Shown piece after piece: positions 6,776-15,400 of a DNA stretch of 20,126 bases. A program made the translations under genes and the position numbers. This stretch comes from an uncultured Flavobacterium sp. (GTDB lineage: Bacteria; Bacteroidota; Bacteroidia; Flavobacteriales; Flavobacteriaceae). The stretch covers positions 1-20,126 of the forward strand of contig CAMFLD010000007.1 in assembly GCA_945957245.1 (NCBI GenBank), in the 5' to 3' direction. Numbering within the stretch: position 1 is the stretch's first letter; each line of letters begins with the position of its first letter. The notes beneath the pieces were generated by a model, which worked only from the letters and a program-made list of their open reading frames with translations, searched no databases and was not told the DNA's origin.

Positions 6776-8983
6776 ATGAAATCTTTATATGCTGCCCTTT
6801 TGCTTGGGCTTACCTTTGCCACTTATGGGCAAAACAGAATTATTGGAACCGTATCTGACAAGGATAACAAACCTTTGCCTAATGTCAATATTACCGTTCC
6901 CGAAATCAATAAGGAAACCATTTCGGATGCTGAAGGAAAATATACCCTCAGCAACTTACCCAGTGGGACTTTCAAAATTGTATATTCTATTGTTGGATAC
7001 ACAACTAAAATAATAACACTATCAATTTCCGAAAAGGAAAGAACCCAAAACGTTACTCTTGAAGACAATACTGTTCACATGGATGAAGTCATTGTTTCAA
7101 CCGCTTTCAACAAATTGCAGTCGCAAAACGTAATGAAAGTGGAACATGTAAGTGCAAAATCACTTCAACAAAAAGGAACCTCAACCTTAATTGAAGGATT
7201 GGCTACAATTCCCGGAGTTGCTCAGGTTTCAACAGGAACTTCTATTGGAAAACCCGTTATCCGTGGATTGAGCGGCAACCGTGTTTTAGTTTATTCCCAA
7301 GGAGTTCGTTTAGAAAATCAGCAGTTTGGCGAAGAGCATGGTTTGGGACTCAATGATTCCGGTGTTGAAAGCGTAGAGGTCATCAAAGGTCCGGCTTCGC
7401 TGCTTTATGGTTCAGATGCTTTGGGCGGTGTCTTATATTTCAACCCGGAGAAATTTGCCAATCCTAATGAATTTAAGGCCGATTTTAACCAACGTCTTTT
7501 CTCAAATACTTTGGGAAGCAGCACCTCATTGGGACTAAAAACTTCTACCGAAAACTGGAAATTCCTGGCACGAGGCAGCTATAATACTCATGCTGACTAC
7601 AAAATCCCTGATGGAGACAGAGTCACCAATACCCGCTATAACGAATCGGATTTTAAAACAGGAATCGGGTATAGTAATTCCAGTTTTTCAAGTGTACTGC
7701 GATACAATTTCAACAGGCTCGATTTAGGAATTCCAGAGGATGGGATTAGTGAGCAATCTACTTCACATTCGACAATTTATCCTAAACAGGCCGTTGACAA
7801 CCATATCCTGAGCCTGCATAATGACTTTTATTTCAAAAATTCCAAGTTAAATGCGGATTTGGGTTACATTTTTAATGACCGCAGCGAATTTGAAGACAGT
7901 AATGTCGCTTCACTTCACATGAAGCTCAGGACTTTCAATTACGATTTAAAATATTACCTGCCTAAATTAGGTAAACTCGAAACTATAGTGGGCATCCAGG
8001 GAATGCACCAAACCAATAAAAACTCAGGCGAGGAATTATTAATTCCGGATGCTGTTACCAATGATTTTGGTGTTTTTGGAACAGCAAACTATGAATTTGG
8101 CAGCAATGTGCTTCAGGCCGGACTGCGCTTTGACAACAGGAAAGTAAACAGTGAAACCCATGGTACTCCGGGTAATGAAGGTTATTTTGAAGGCATCAGC
8201 AAAAGTTTCGACAGTTTCAATGCTTCTTTGGGTTATAAAACCAAGTTGGCTGAGGATTTGACCCTGAGGTTAAATGTTGCTTCCGGTTTCCGGGCTCCTA
8301 ACCTGGCTGAATTAACTTCGAATGGTGTTCATGAGGGTAGCAATCGGTATGAAATTGGAAATGCTAATCTTAAAAACGAACAGAACCTGCAAACCGATTT
8401 GAATTTGGAATACAAAAGTTCGCACTTTGAATTGTTTGCCAATGGGTTTTACAACCACATTAACAATTACATTTTCATCTCACCAAACGGCAACGTGATT
8501 GAAGGGAACAATGTTTACGATTATGTTCAGGCGAATGCCAAATTATATGGTGGTGAAGCCGGGATTCACTTTCATCCGCATCCGTTGGATTGGTTGCATT
8601 TTACCAGTAGCTTCGAAACGGTTACAGGCAAAAAAGACAATGGCGATAACCTGCCTTTAATTCCTGCCAATAAATGGAATAACACTATCAGGGGAGAATT
8701 TAAAATAAAGGACTGGTTAAGTGAAGGGTTTGCCTCTGTAAATATAGAAAGCACCTTTGCACAGAACAACAACAGTGCGTTTGAGACAAAATCGAAAGAT
8801 TATACTTTATTGAACTTGGGTTTGGGAGGCAAAATTACTATCAGCAAAACTGTTTTTAATTTTAATCTTAACGGTAATAATATGTTGAATAAAACTTATA
8901 TTTCACATTTATCCCGATTAAAATCAGACGGAATTCCTAATATTGGAAGGAATATTGTTCTTGGAGTTAATTTCATGATATAA
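6776..8983 (+). CDS. TonB-dependent outer-membrane receptor with carboxypeptidase-like N-domain
   Basis: A 735-residue outer-membrane transporter. Residues 1-18 are a signal peptide (MKSLYAALLLGLTFATYG). Residues about 20-97 are the carboxypeptidase-D regulatory-like domain common in Bacteroidota receptors (IIGTVSDKDNKPLPNVNITV). The plug follows from about 105 to 225, containing KPVIRGLSGNRVLVYSQGVR and VEVIKGPASLLYGSDALGGV. The rest is a beta-barrel with alternating hydrophobic strands, ending NIGRNIVLGVNFMI. There is no SusD-like partner gene beside it, which argues against a polysaccharide (SusC-type) system. The His/Cys-rich neighbour and the moderate size favour a metal ion or metal chelate as substrate, but the ligand cannot be read from the sequence. 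A perfect terminator directly follows the stop. Confidence 0.93.
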   Translation: MKSLYAALLLGLTFATYGQNRIIGTVSDKDNKPLPNVNITVPEINKETISDAEGKYTLSNLPSGTFKIVYSIVGYTTKIITLSISEKERTQNVTLEDNTVHMDEVIVSTAFNKLQSQNVMKVEHVSAKSLQQKGTSTLIEGLATIPGVAQVSTGTSIGKPVIRGLSGNRVLVYSQGVRLENQQFGEEHGLGLNDSGVESVEVIKGPASLLYGSDALGGVLYFNPEKFANPNEFKADFNQRLFSNTLGSSTSLGLKTSTENWKFLARGSYNTHADYKIPDGDRVTNTRYNESDFKTGIGYSNSSFSSVLRYNFNRLDLGIPEDGISEQSTSHSTIYPKQAVDNHILSLHNDFYFKNSKLNADLGYIFNDRSEFEDSNVASLHMKLRTFNYDLKYYLPKLGKLETIVGIQGMHQTNKNSGEELLIPDAVTNDFGVFGTANYEFGSNVLQAGLRFDNRKVNSETHGTPGNEGYFEGISKSFDSFNASLGYKTKLAEDLTLRLNVASGFRAPNLAELTSNGVHEGSNRYEIGNANLKNEQNLQTDLNLEYKSSHFELFANGFYNHINNYIFISPNGNVIEGNNVYDYVQANAKLYGGEAGIHFHPHPLDWLHFTSSFETVTGKKDNGDNLPLIPANKWNNTIRGEFKIKDWLSEGFASVNIESTFAQNNNSAFETKSKDYTLLNLGLGGKITISKTVFNFNLNGNNMLNKTYISHLSRLKSDGIPNIGRNIVLGVNFMI

Positions 8984-9007
8984 AAAATGCCCCTTACGGG
9001 GCATTTT
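8984..9007. terminator. Bidirectional terminator between the TonB receptor and AIM24-family genes
   Basis: AAAATGCCCC (8984-8993) and GGGGCATTTT (8998-9007) form a perfect 10-base stem with loop TTAC. It begins right after the receptor stop codon and ends two bases before the end of the convergent gene, so it serves both strands. Confidence 0.85.
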
Positions 9008-9009
9008 CT

Positions 9010-9810
9010 TTAAAAGCTGTTATCGCCATCAATCATTCGACCCAAACCGCCTAAAAGGCTTCCTTCCTCTCTGCTGCTTCCACCATTGCGGGGAGCTGAT
9101 TCAATGATTCGGTCTGCAAGCCTGCTGAAGGGAAGTGACTGTACGTAAACTGTACCAGGTCCACGCAATGTGGCAAAGAACAAGCCTTCACCTCCAAAAA
9201 GTGAGTTTTTGATACCGCCTATAAACTCGATATCATAATCGACATCTTTGGTAAATCCTACTATACAGCCTGTATCCACTTTAAGGATTTCGTTAGCAGC
9301 AAGTTCTTTTTTGGCCAATGTCCCACCAGAGTGAACAAAAGCCATTCCGTCTCCTTCAATTTTTTCCATGATGAATCCTTCTCCTCCGAAAAAGCCACGC
9401 CCTAATTTTTTAGAAAATTCAATTCCTACGGAAACGCCTTTGGCTGCACAAAGGAAAGAGCTTTTTTGGCAAATGAATTTACCCCCGAATCGACTCAAAT
9501 CAATCGCCACAATTTTTCCGGGATAAGGAGCAGCAAAACTCACCTTACTTTTTCCATAATTTTGATTGGTATAGGCGGTCATGAATAAACTTTCGCCCGT
9601 TAGAACCCTTTTTCCTGCTGAAAGGAGTTTGTCAAAAATCCCTGACTGCTGTTTTGAACCGTCACCAAAGATGGTTTCCATTTTTATTCCATTGTCCATC
9701 ATCATGAAACTTCCCGCTTCAGCTATTACTACTTCCTGCGGATCGAGTTCTATTTCTACGTATTGCATTTCTTCACCATAAATCTGGTAGTCTATTTCGT
9801 GTGCTTGCAT
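9010..9810 (-). CDS. TIGR00266 / AIM24-family protein
   Basis: A 266-residue protein of the widespread AIM24 (TIGR00266, DUF124) family, whose biochemical role in bacteria is not established. Family features are the N-terminal IELDPQEVVIAEAGSFMMMD, then the Gly-rich beta blocks FFGGEGFIMEKIEGDGMAFVHSGG and, later, GGIKNSLFGGEGLFFATLRGPGTVYVQSLP. The C-terminus is a Gly/Ser/Glu-rich tail (APRNGGSSREEGSLLGGLG). There is no signal peptide or membrane helix, so it is probably cytoplasmic. The start MQAHEIDYQIYGEEM is the first ATG in frame. A second ATG fifteen codons on (MQYVEIEL) is possible but would cut the first strand. It is a single gene, divergent from the DoxX-like gene across a 177-base AT-rich gap holding only near-consensus -7 motifs. 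Confidence 0.93.
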   Translation of the reverse strand: MQAHEIDYQIYGEEMQYVEIELDPQEVVIAEAGSFMMMDNGIKMETIFGDGSKQQSGIFDKLLSAGKRVLTGESLFMTAYTNQNYGKSKVSFAAPYPGKIVAIDLSRFGGKFICQKSSFLCAAKGVSVGIEFSKKLGRGFFGGEGFIMEKIEGDGMAFVHSGGTLAKKELAANEILKVDTGCIVGFTKDVDYDIEFIGGIKNSLFGGEGLFFATLRGPGTVYVQSLPFSRLADRIIESAPRNGGSSREEGSLLGGLGRMIDGDNSF

Positions 9811-9987
9811 GTTGTTGTTTTTTAAATTTTAGTTATTAGTAAAGTTATTTGAAAAAAGTTACATAATACTAAGTCGTAAATAAAACTCTCGTTATTGACA
9901 ATGTGTTAATAATTTAGATTTTTATTTGTGGTTTTTTTAAAACTTTAATATTATTTTTATCATATTACTAATCAAAAATCTACAGCT

Positions 9988-10368
9988 ATGAATTCAATGT
10001 TTACTAAAATCGTTAGAATAATTTTAGGATTGGCCTTAATCATCTTTGGTGCCAATATGATCCATCCTTTTATCCCTATGGATAGACCTGATACCAATAC
10101 CGCTGCCGGACAATTTATGTATTCACTTGGCGCGACAGGCTACATTTTCCCTGTAGTAGGTTTTTTAGAAGTAATAATCGGAGTTATGCTTTTATTGAAA
10201 AAATGGGTCGCTTTTGCCTTGATATTATTGGCTCCGATAAGCATTAACATTTTACTTTTCCATTTATTCCTTGACATTCCGGGGCTTTCAATTGCATTGG
10301 TAATTGTATTTTTCAACGCTATATTGATTTACAAACACTGGCAACAATACAAACCGCTGTTTTATTAA
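9988..10368 (+). CDS. DoxX-like four-helix membrane protein
   Basis: A 126-residue integral membrane protein with four predicted helices (about residues 5-24, 45-68, 70-92 and 95-116). The sequence pattern LGLALIIFGANMIHPFIPM, then GATGYIFPVVGFLEVIIGVMLLL, then ALILLAPISINILLFHLFLDIPGL is characteristic of the DoxX/DoxD superfamily of small membrane proteins. The biochemical role of this branch is unknown; some relatives associate with quinone or thiosulfate oxidation, but nothing here supports that specifically. Two ATGs lie close together (9988 and 9997) and either could be the start. Transcription ends at a hairpin that overlaps the 3' end of the convergent mtgA. Confidence 0.85.
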   Translation: MNSMFTKIVRIILGLALIIFGANMIHPFIPMDRPDTNTAAGQFMYSLGATGYIFPVVGFLEVIIGVMLLLKKWVAFALILLAPISINILLFHLFLDIPGLSIALVIVFFNAILIYKHWQQYKPLFY

Positions 10369-10393
10369 TTATATTGATTATTTCTTTAGAATA

Positions 10394-10425
10394 AAAAAAG
10401 CCGACAATTATTTGTCGGTTTTTTT
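10394..10425. terminator. Bidirectional terminator overlapping the mtgA stop codon
   Basis: CCGACAA (10401-10407) pairs with TTGTCGG (10412-10418) around loop TTAT. A-run 10394-10399 and T-run 10419-10425 flank it, so it can stop transcription from both sides. The mtgA stop codon (10410-10408, minus) lies in the loop and the last sense codons lie in the stem. Confidence 0.8.
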
Positions 10426-11106
10426 ATCGTAATCTATGGAGCCAATATAACGCATAACCCTTACAATTTTCTGTTTCCTCCGTTCGATATAAGCTGAAGA
10501 ATTAGAGGCTTTAAATTTTCTTGGATTCGGAAGAATTGCGGCTATACCGGCAGCTTCATTTGGGGTTAGATCCGCTGCTTTTTTGTTATACCATACTCGG
10601 GAAGCTTCTTCAGCTCCATAAATTCCATTGCCCATTTCAATACTGTTAAGATACACTTCCATAATACGCTCCTTACCCCAAATCAATTCGATTAAAACTG
10701 TGAAATAAGCCTCCAGTCCTTTGCGTAAATAACTCCTCCCCTGCCAGAGGAAAACATTTTTAGCGGTTTGTTGTGATATGGTACTTCCTCCTTTCAGGCG
10801 CCTGCCTTTACTATTGTTTTTGAAGGCTTTCTGCATGGCTTTGAAGTCAAAGCCACTATGTTTTAAAAAGTTACCATCCTCACTGGCTATAACCGCTTTT
10901 TGAAGGTTGGGTGAGATTTCTTCTAAAGGCACCCATTTATGATTAAAGTAAGCATCGTTGCCATTAATTTTGAATTCAACGAACCGCACCGCCATCAAAG
11001 GGGTAAATGGAATAGGAACCCACTTAAATAAAATAACCGATGCTATAGAAAGCCCAAAGAACCAAAGCATGGCTTTCCAAAACCAGCGAAGTATTTTTTT
11101 CATCAT
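10408..11106 (-). CDS. mtgA: Monofunctional peptidoglycan glycosyltransferase MtgA
   Basis: A 232-residue GT51 enzyme that polymerises lipid II into glycan strands without a transpeptidase domain. It has one N-terminal membrane anchor (about residues 8-28, FWKAMLWFFGLSIASVILF) and the catalytic domain outside. The four GT51 motifs are present. They are SEDGNFLKHSGFD with catalytic Glu76, KGGSTISQQTAKNVFL (residues 105-120), RKGLEAYFTVLIELIWGKERI, and MEVYLNSIEMGNGIYGAEEAS. Length fits the monofunctional family. The ATG follows the upstream oxidase stop by one base, so the two genes are coupled; a second ATG directly follows the first. The last codons and the stop form the terminator shared with the convergent DoxX-like gene. 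Confidence 0.96.
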   Translation of the reverse strand: MMKKILRWFWKAMLWFFGLSIASVILFKWVPIPFTPLMAVRFVEFKINGNDAYFNHKWVPLEEISPNLQKAVIASEDGNFLKHSGFDFKAMQKAFKNNSKGRRLKGGSTISQQTAKNVFLWQGRSYLRKGLEAYFTVLIELIWGKERIMEVYLNSIEMGNGIYGAEEASRVWYNKKAADLTPNEAAGIAAILPNPRKFKASNSSAYIERRKQKIVRVMRYIGSIDYDKKTDK

Positions 11107-11107
11107 A

Positions 11108-12223
11108 TTATTTAATTAAATCTGCCAATTCTTTACCTATCAGACTCCCAATTGCCACTCCCATTCCGCCGAGACGAACTCCGCAATAAACATGCTCAGA
11201 CAACTGTTCAACAATTGGCTTTTTTGCAGAGCCCATCCCCATTATACCACTCCAACGATGTGCAATCTTAAAATCGGTATTAGGTAAAATTACTTCTTTT
11301 AACAATTGTTCCAAACGATTTTGTATTAATTCGGTCTGTCCGAGTTCTGTTGTGGTTTCTTCTTCAAAAGCGAGATTTCTTCCTCCACCAAACAAAATCC
11401 TATCGTCGATATTTCTAAAATAATAATAGCCTTTATCCAAATGGAAGGTTCCTTTGATATCGAGTCCCGGAATAGGTTCTGTAATCAAAACCTGAGCCCG
11501 TGCCGGCTTTACTTGATTATCAGTTAGTTTTCCCGCAAAACCATTAGTTGCAAAAAGCAATTTTTTAGTTGAAAAGGTAAAATCTGATAAACCTACCTGT
11601 ACATTATCTGTTTTTTCATGGAAAGAGGTTACTTCAACCTGATTCAGTATCATGATGTTATTTGCAATTGCTTTTTTCAGAAGCGCATTCATCATTTTGC
11701 CTGTATCAATTTGGGCTTCAAAAGGATTGAAAATCAAATATTCATGAATCCCTTCAAAAGCAAAACGGTCAACTTCCTTGGAGAAAACATCATTTCTGAA
11801 AAGTGGTTGAAGCAAATCATTTATGAAGGGGAGTTTTTGCAAACATTCGTTATAGGCGTTTTCATCATTTTTCAGAAACAATTCATAGCCGCCATAAGGT
11901 TTGAAATCAATGGCTTCGTCACTTAAATTTTTACGTAATAGCTGCAGGCCGCTCCAACGTTTCTGTATCAGTTGGAGAACCTCTTCTTCGCTGTGAGATT
12001 TTAAATCGTCAATGATTTCTGATATACTTCCAAAGCAGGCAAATCCTGCATTCTTGGTACTAGCTCCCTCAGGAAGAATTCCCTTTTCGAGAATCAAAAT
12101 CTTACTTCGAGGGAATTTTTCTCTCAATTCGAGTGCACAATGAAGTCCCACTATTCCGCTTCCGACAATTGTGAAATCAATATCTGTAAACCAATTCTTA
12201 ATCTCCCAATAACTTAGGTCCAT
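11108..12223 (-). CDS. FAD-dependent amino-acid-oxidase-like oxidoreductase (DAO family)
   Basis: A 371-residue flavoprotein. The FAD dinucleotide-binding motif is DFTIVGSGIVGLHCALEL (GSGIVG at residues 21-26), with the ribose-binding acidic residue in ILILEKG (about residue 46). NAGFACFGS, just past residue 57, and the C-terminal blocks HRWSGIMGMGSAKKPIVEQL and YCGVRLGGMGVAIGSLIGKELADL are typical of the DAO / glycine-oxidase / MnmC-C-like fold. The substrate is probably a small amine or amino acid but cannot be assigned. There is no signal peptide; cytoplasmic. It is the first gene of a two-gene unit with mtgA. A D-amino-acid substrate linked to wall turnover would fit that neighbour, but this is speculation. 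On the minus strand TATCTTTTG lies about 45 bases upstream, one base longer than the -7 consensus. Confidence 0.88.
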   Translation of the reverse strand: MDLSYWEIKNWFTDIDFTIVGSGIVGLHCALELREKFPRSKILILEKGILPEGASTKNAGFACFGSISEIIDDLKSHSEEEVLQLIQKRWSGLQLLRKNLSDEAIDFKPYGGYELFLKNDENAYNECLQKLPFINDLLQPLFRNDVFSKEVDRFAFEGIHEYLIFNPFEAQIDTGKMMNALLKKAIANNIMILNQVEVTSFHEKTDNVQVGLSDFTFSTKKLLFATNGFAGKLTDNQVKPARAQVLITEPIPGLDIKGTFHLDKGYYYFRNIDDRILFGGGRNLAFEEETTTELGQTELIQNRLEQLLKEVILPNTDFKIAHRWSGIMGMGSAKKPIVEQLSEHVYCGVRLGGMGVAIGSLIGKELADLIK

Positions 12224-12373
12224 CTGTTTTTTTTCTAAAAATACTTTTTTCAGGCAAAAGATAGGTAAAATTCTAAAATTTTATCGATTTAATACAGATT
12301 CTACTTATTTTTTAGGTTTTTAACAACAAAACAAACAATATACCTGTCTAATTGTTAATAGTTTTGCCAAATA

Positions 12374-12407
12374 TTTGATACTCATAACAAAAATAACTTT
12401 ATTTTTG
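12374..12407 (+). promoter_or_regulatory. Bacteroidota-type promoter for the metalloprotease gene
   Basis: TATTTTTG at 12400-12407 fits TAnnTTTG, with TTTG at 12374-12377 as a possible -33 element (spacer 22 bases). The -7 box ends 27 bases before the ATG. It lies in the 211-base divergent gap with the oxidase gene; the rest of that gap is AT-rich with no other signal seen. Confidence 0.6.
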
Positions 12408-12434
12408 AACCACTAATTTTAACCAAACCAAATT

Positions 12435-15400
12435 ATGAGACGTAAACTACTAATCGTTGCCCTATTGGCGACTACAAGTTTATCTTTTGCCCAAAACAAA
12501 AGTGCGTTGTGGAATGCTACCACTAAAAAAAGCAATATGGTTCCGCTTGAAGCCAGGATGCAGCTTCCGGAAAACCATCTTTTTGACCTGAATCTTACCA
12601 CCTTAAGATCAAGTCTTACCAATGCACCAGCCCGAATTGCTAACGGAAGAAATTCAAACACTATTATGGCAATACCAAATGCTGAAGGTGTTATGGAAAA
12701 TTTCCGTGTTTATGAAAATTCCATCATGGATCCTGCTTTGGCAGCCCGTTATCCGGAAATTAAATCTTACATAGGAATTGGCATTGAAAATCCTGCAGCA
12801 ACGGCTTATTTTAGCGTTTCTCCATTAGGATTCAAATCGATGGTGCTTGCACCGAATAAACCAGCTGTTTTCATTGAGCCGGTTTCTGCCGACCTTGGAA
12901 CTTATACCGTTTACAGAAAATCAGACAAAAAGCAATCACTTACACCTTTTGAGTGCAGTGTTATTGATGAAGCTGTACCTCAAATAAATTCGGCTTCGGC
13001 AAGACCAAATGCCGATGACGGTTTATTGAGAACTTACCGTTTAGCCATGTCCTGTACAGGAGAATACACTGTTTATTTTGGAGGAACTAAAGCTTTGGCG
13101 TTAGCTGCCATCAACAACTCTCTGACAAGATGTAATGGTGTTTTCGAAAAAGATTTTGGCGTTCGTTTAATCCTTATTGCCAATACGGATGCTGTAATCT
13201 ATACTAATGCATCTACCGATCCTTATTCTGCTGCATCCAGTATGTCTCAATGGAATTCACAACTTCAGTCCACCTTAACATCTGTAATAGGTGAGGCCAA
13301 CTACGATATCGGGCATTTATTTGGTGCTTCCGGAGGCGGCGGAAATGCAGGTTGTATCGGTTGTATTTGTGTAAATGGTTCCAAAGGAAGTGGAATTACA
13401 TCTCCAGCGGATGGAATTCCTTCAGGAGACAACTTCGATATTGACTATGTAGCGCATGAAATGGGTCACCAATTAGGTGCTAACCATACTTTTACTCACA
13501 GCAACGAAGGAACAATTGCTCAGGTTGAGCCGGGATCAGGTTCTACTATTATGGGTTATGCCGGTATTACTTCTCTTGACGTTCAACCGCACTCAGATGC
13601 TTATTTCCATGCCGTTAGTATTCAACAGGTAACTAACAACCTAAAAAGCAAGACCTGCTCTGTAAATATTGCTACCGGAAATACAACTCCTGTCGTAAAT
13701 GCCGGTCTGGATTATACTATCCCAAAAAGCACTCCTTTCATGTTAACGGCTACTGGTTCTGATGCTGATGGAGATGTTCTAACTTATGATTGGGAGCAAA
13801 TGGATGCTCAAACTACCTCTGCAGCACCAAGTGCTACTAAAACTACCGGGGTAGATTTCAGATCTTATAACCCAAGTACTTCGCCAACCAGATATTTCCC
13901 TAGAATGGCAACTGTATTAACCGGAGGTACTACTACGGCAGGCAGCGAAATTACTGTTGAAGCTTTGCCTTCTGTAGCCAGAACATTTAATTTTAGAGTT
14001 ACTGCCCGTGACAATAGAGCCGGTGGCCCTGCCAACAATAGTGATGATATGGTTGTTACTGTTAATGCTACTGCAGGTCCGTTTAGTGTAACTGCACCTA
14101 ATACTGCCGTTTCTTATGCTGGTGGAAGCTCACAGACTATAACTTGGGCTGTTGCAGGAACTACTGCAAATGGTGTAAACTGCGCTAATGTTGACATCCT
14201 ATTATCAACTGATGGAGGAAATACTTGGTCAACATTATTAGCGGCTACGCCAAATGACGGGTCAGAAGCAGTTACAATACCAAATACTCCCGGGACTACA
14301 AACAGAATTATGGTAAAAGGAACAAACCATATTTTCTTTGATGTTTCAAATACTAATTTTACCATTACAGCCGGTTCAACCGATACTGTAGCTCCAACGG
14401 CTCCAACATTGACTGCTTCAGGAACTACTCAAACAACAACCAATTTATCATGGTCTGGTGCTATAGATAATGTGGCAGTAACGGGATATGATGTTTATAA
14501 AGATGGTTCTTTATTAGGTTCAACTGCTTCAACATCCTATGCTGTTTCAGGACTGACTGCTTCTACCACTTATGTATTTACCGTAAAAGCTAAAGATGCT
14601 GCCGGGAATGCTTCTCCGGCAAGCAATGCTGTAAGCGTAACTACTTTAGCTCCGGTTCCTGATACGACTGCACCTACTGCACCAACATTATCAGCATCGG
14701 GAACAACTGCAACAACAACCAATTTATCTTGGACTGGTGCAACAGACAATGTAGCTGTAACAGGTTATGATGTTTATAAAGGCGGTGTGTTTTTAGCCTC
14801 TACCACTACTACATCTTATGCTGTAACAGGACTGACCGCTTCAACAACTTACACGTTTACTGTAAGAGCTAAAGATGCCGCAGGAAATGTTTCTGTAGAC
14901 AGCAATACTGTAAGTGTTACTACACTTGCCAATACAGTGGCTTACTGTACTTCTCAAGGAAACATTACAACGGATGAGAAAATTGGCAAAGTGGTATTCG
15001 GAACAATCAGCAATACTTCAACAGGAACTGCGGGTTATGAAAACTTCACTGCTCTTTCATCCAATGCCGTAAGAGGTACTTCATATACTATCACTATTAC
15101 ACCTAACTGGACTTCTACAAAATATAAAGAAGGTTATGCTGTATTTATTGACTATAACCAAGATGGTGATTTTGCTGACTCAGGAGAAACAGTTTGGACT
15201 AAAGCGGCTTCCACAACAACTCCGGTTTCTGGCACATTTACTATTCCGGCTACAGCAACTCTGGGTGCTACAAGAATGAGAGTTTCCATGAAATACAATG
15301 GAATTCCAACTTCTTGTGAAACTTTCTCTTATGGACAAGTTGAAGATTATACTATCAATATCACTTCAACAGCAAGAATTGATGAAAATAGTATAGCTAA

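Noticed and set aside
11618..11926. A 102-codon plus-strand frame opposite the DAO-family gene.
   Set aside because: It is antisense to a conserved enzyme, without promoter or family resemblance.
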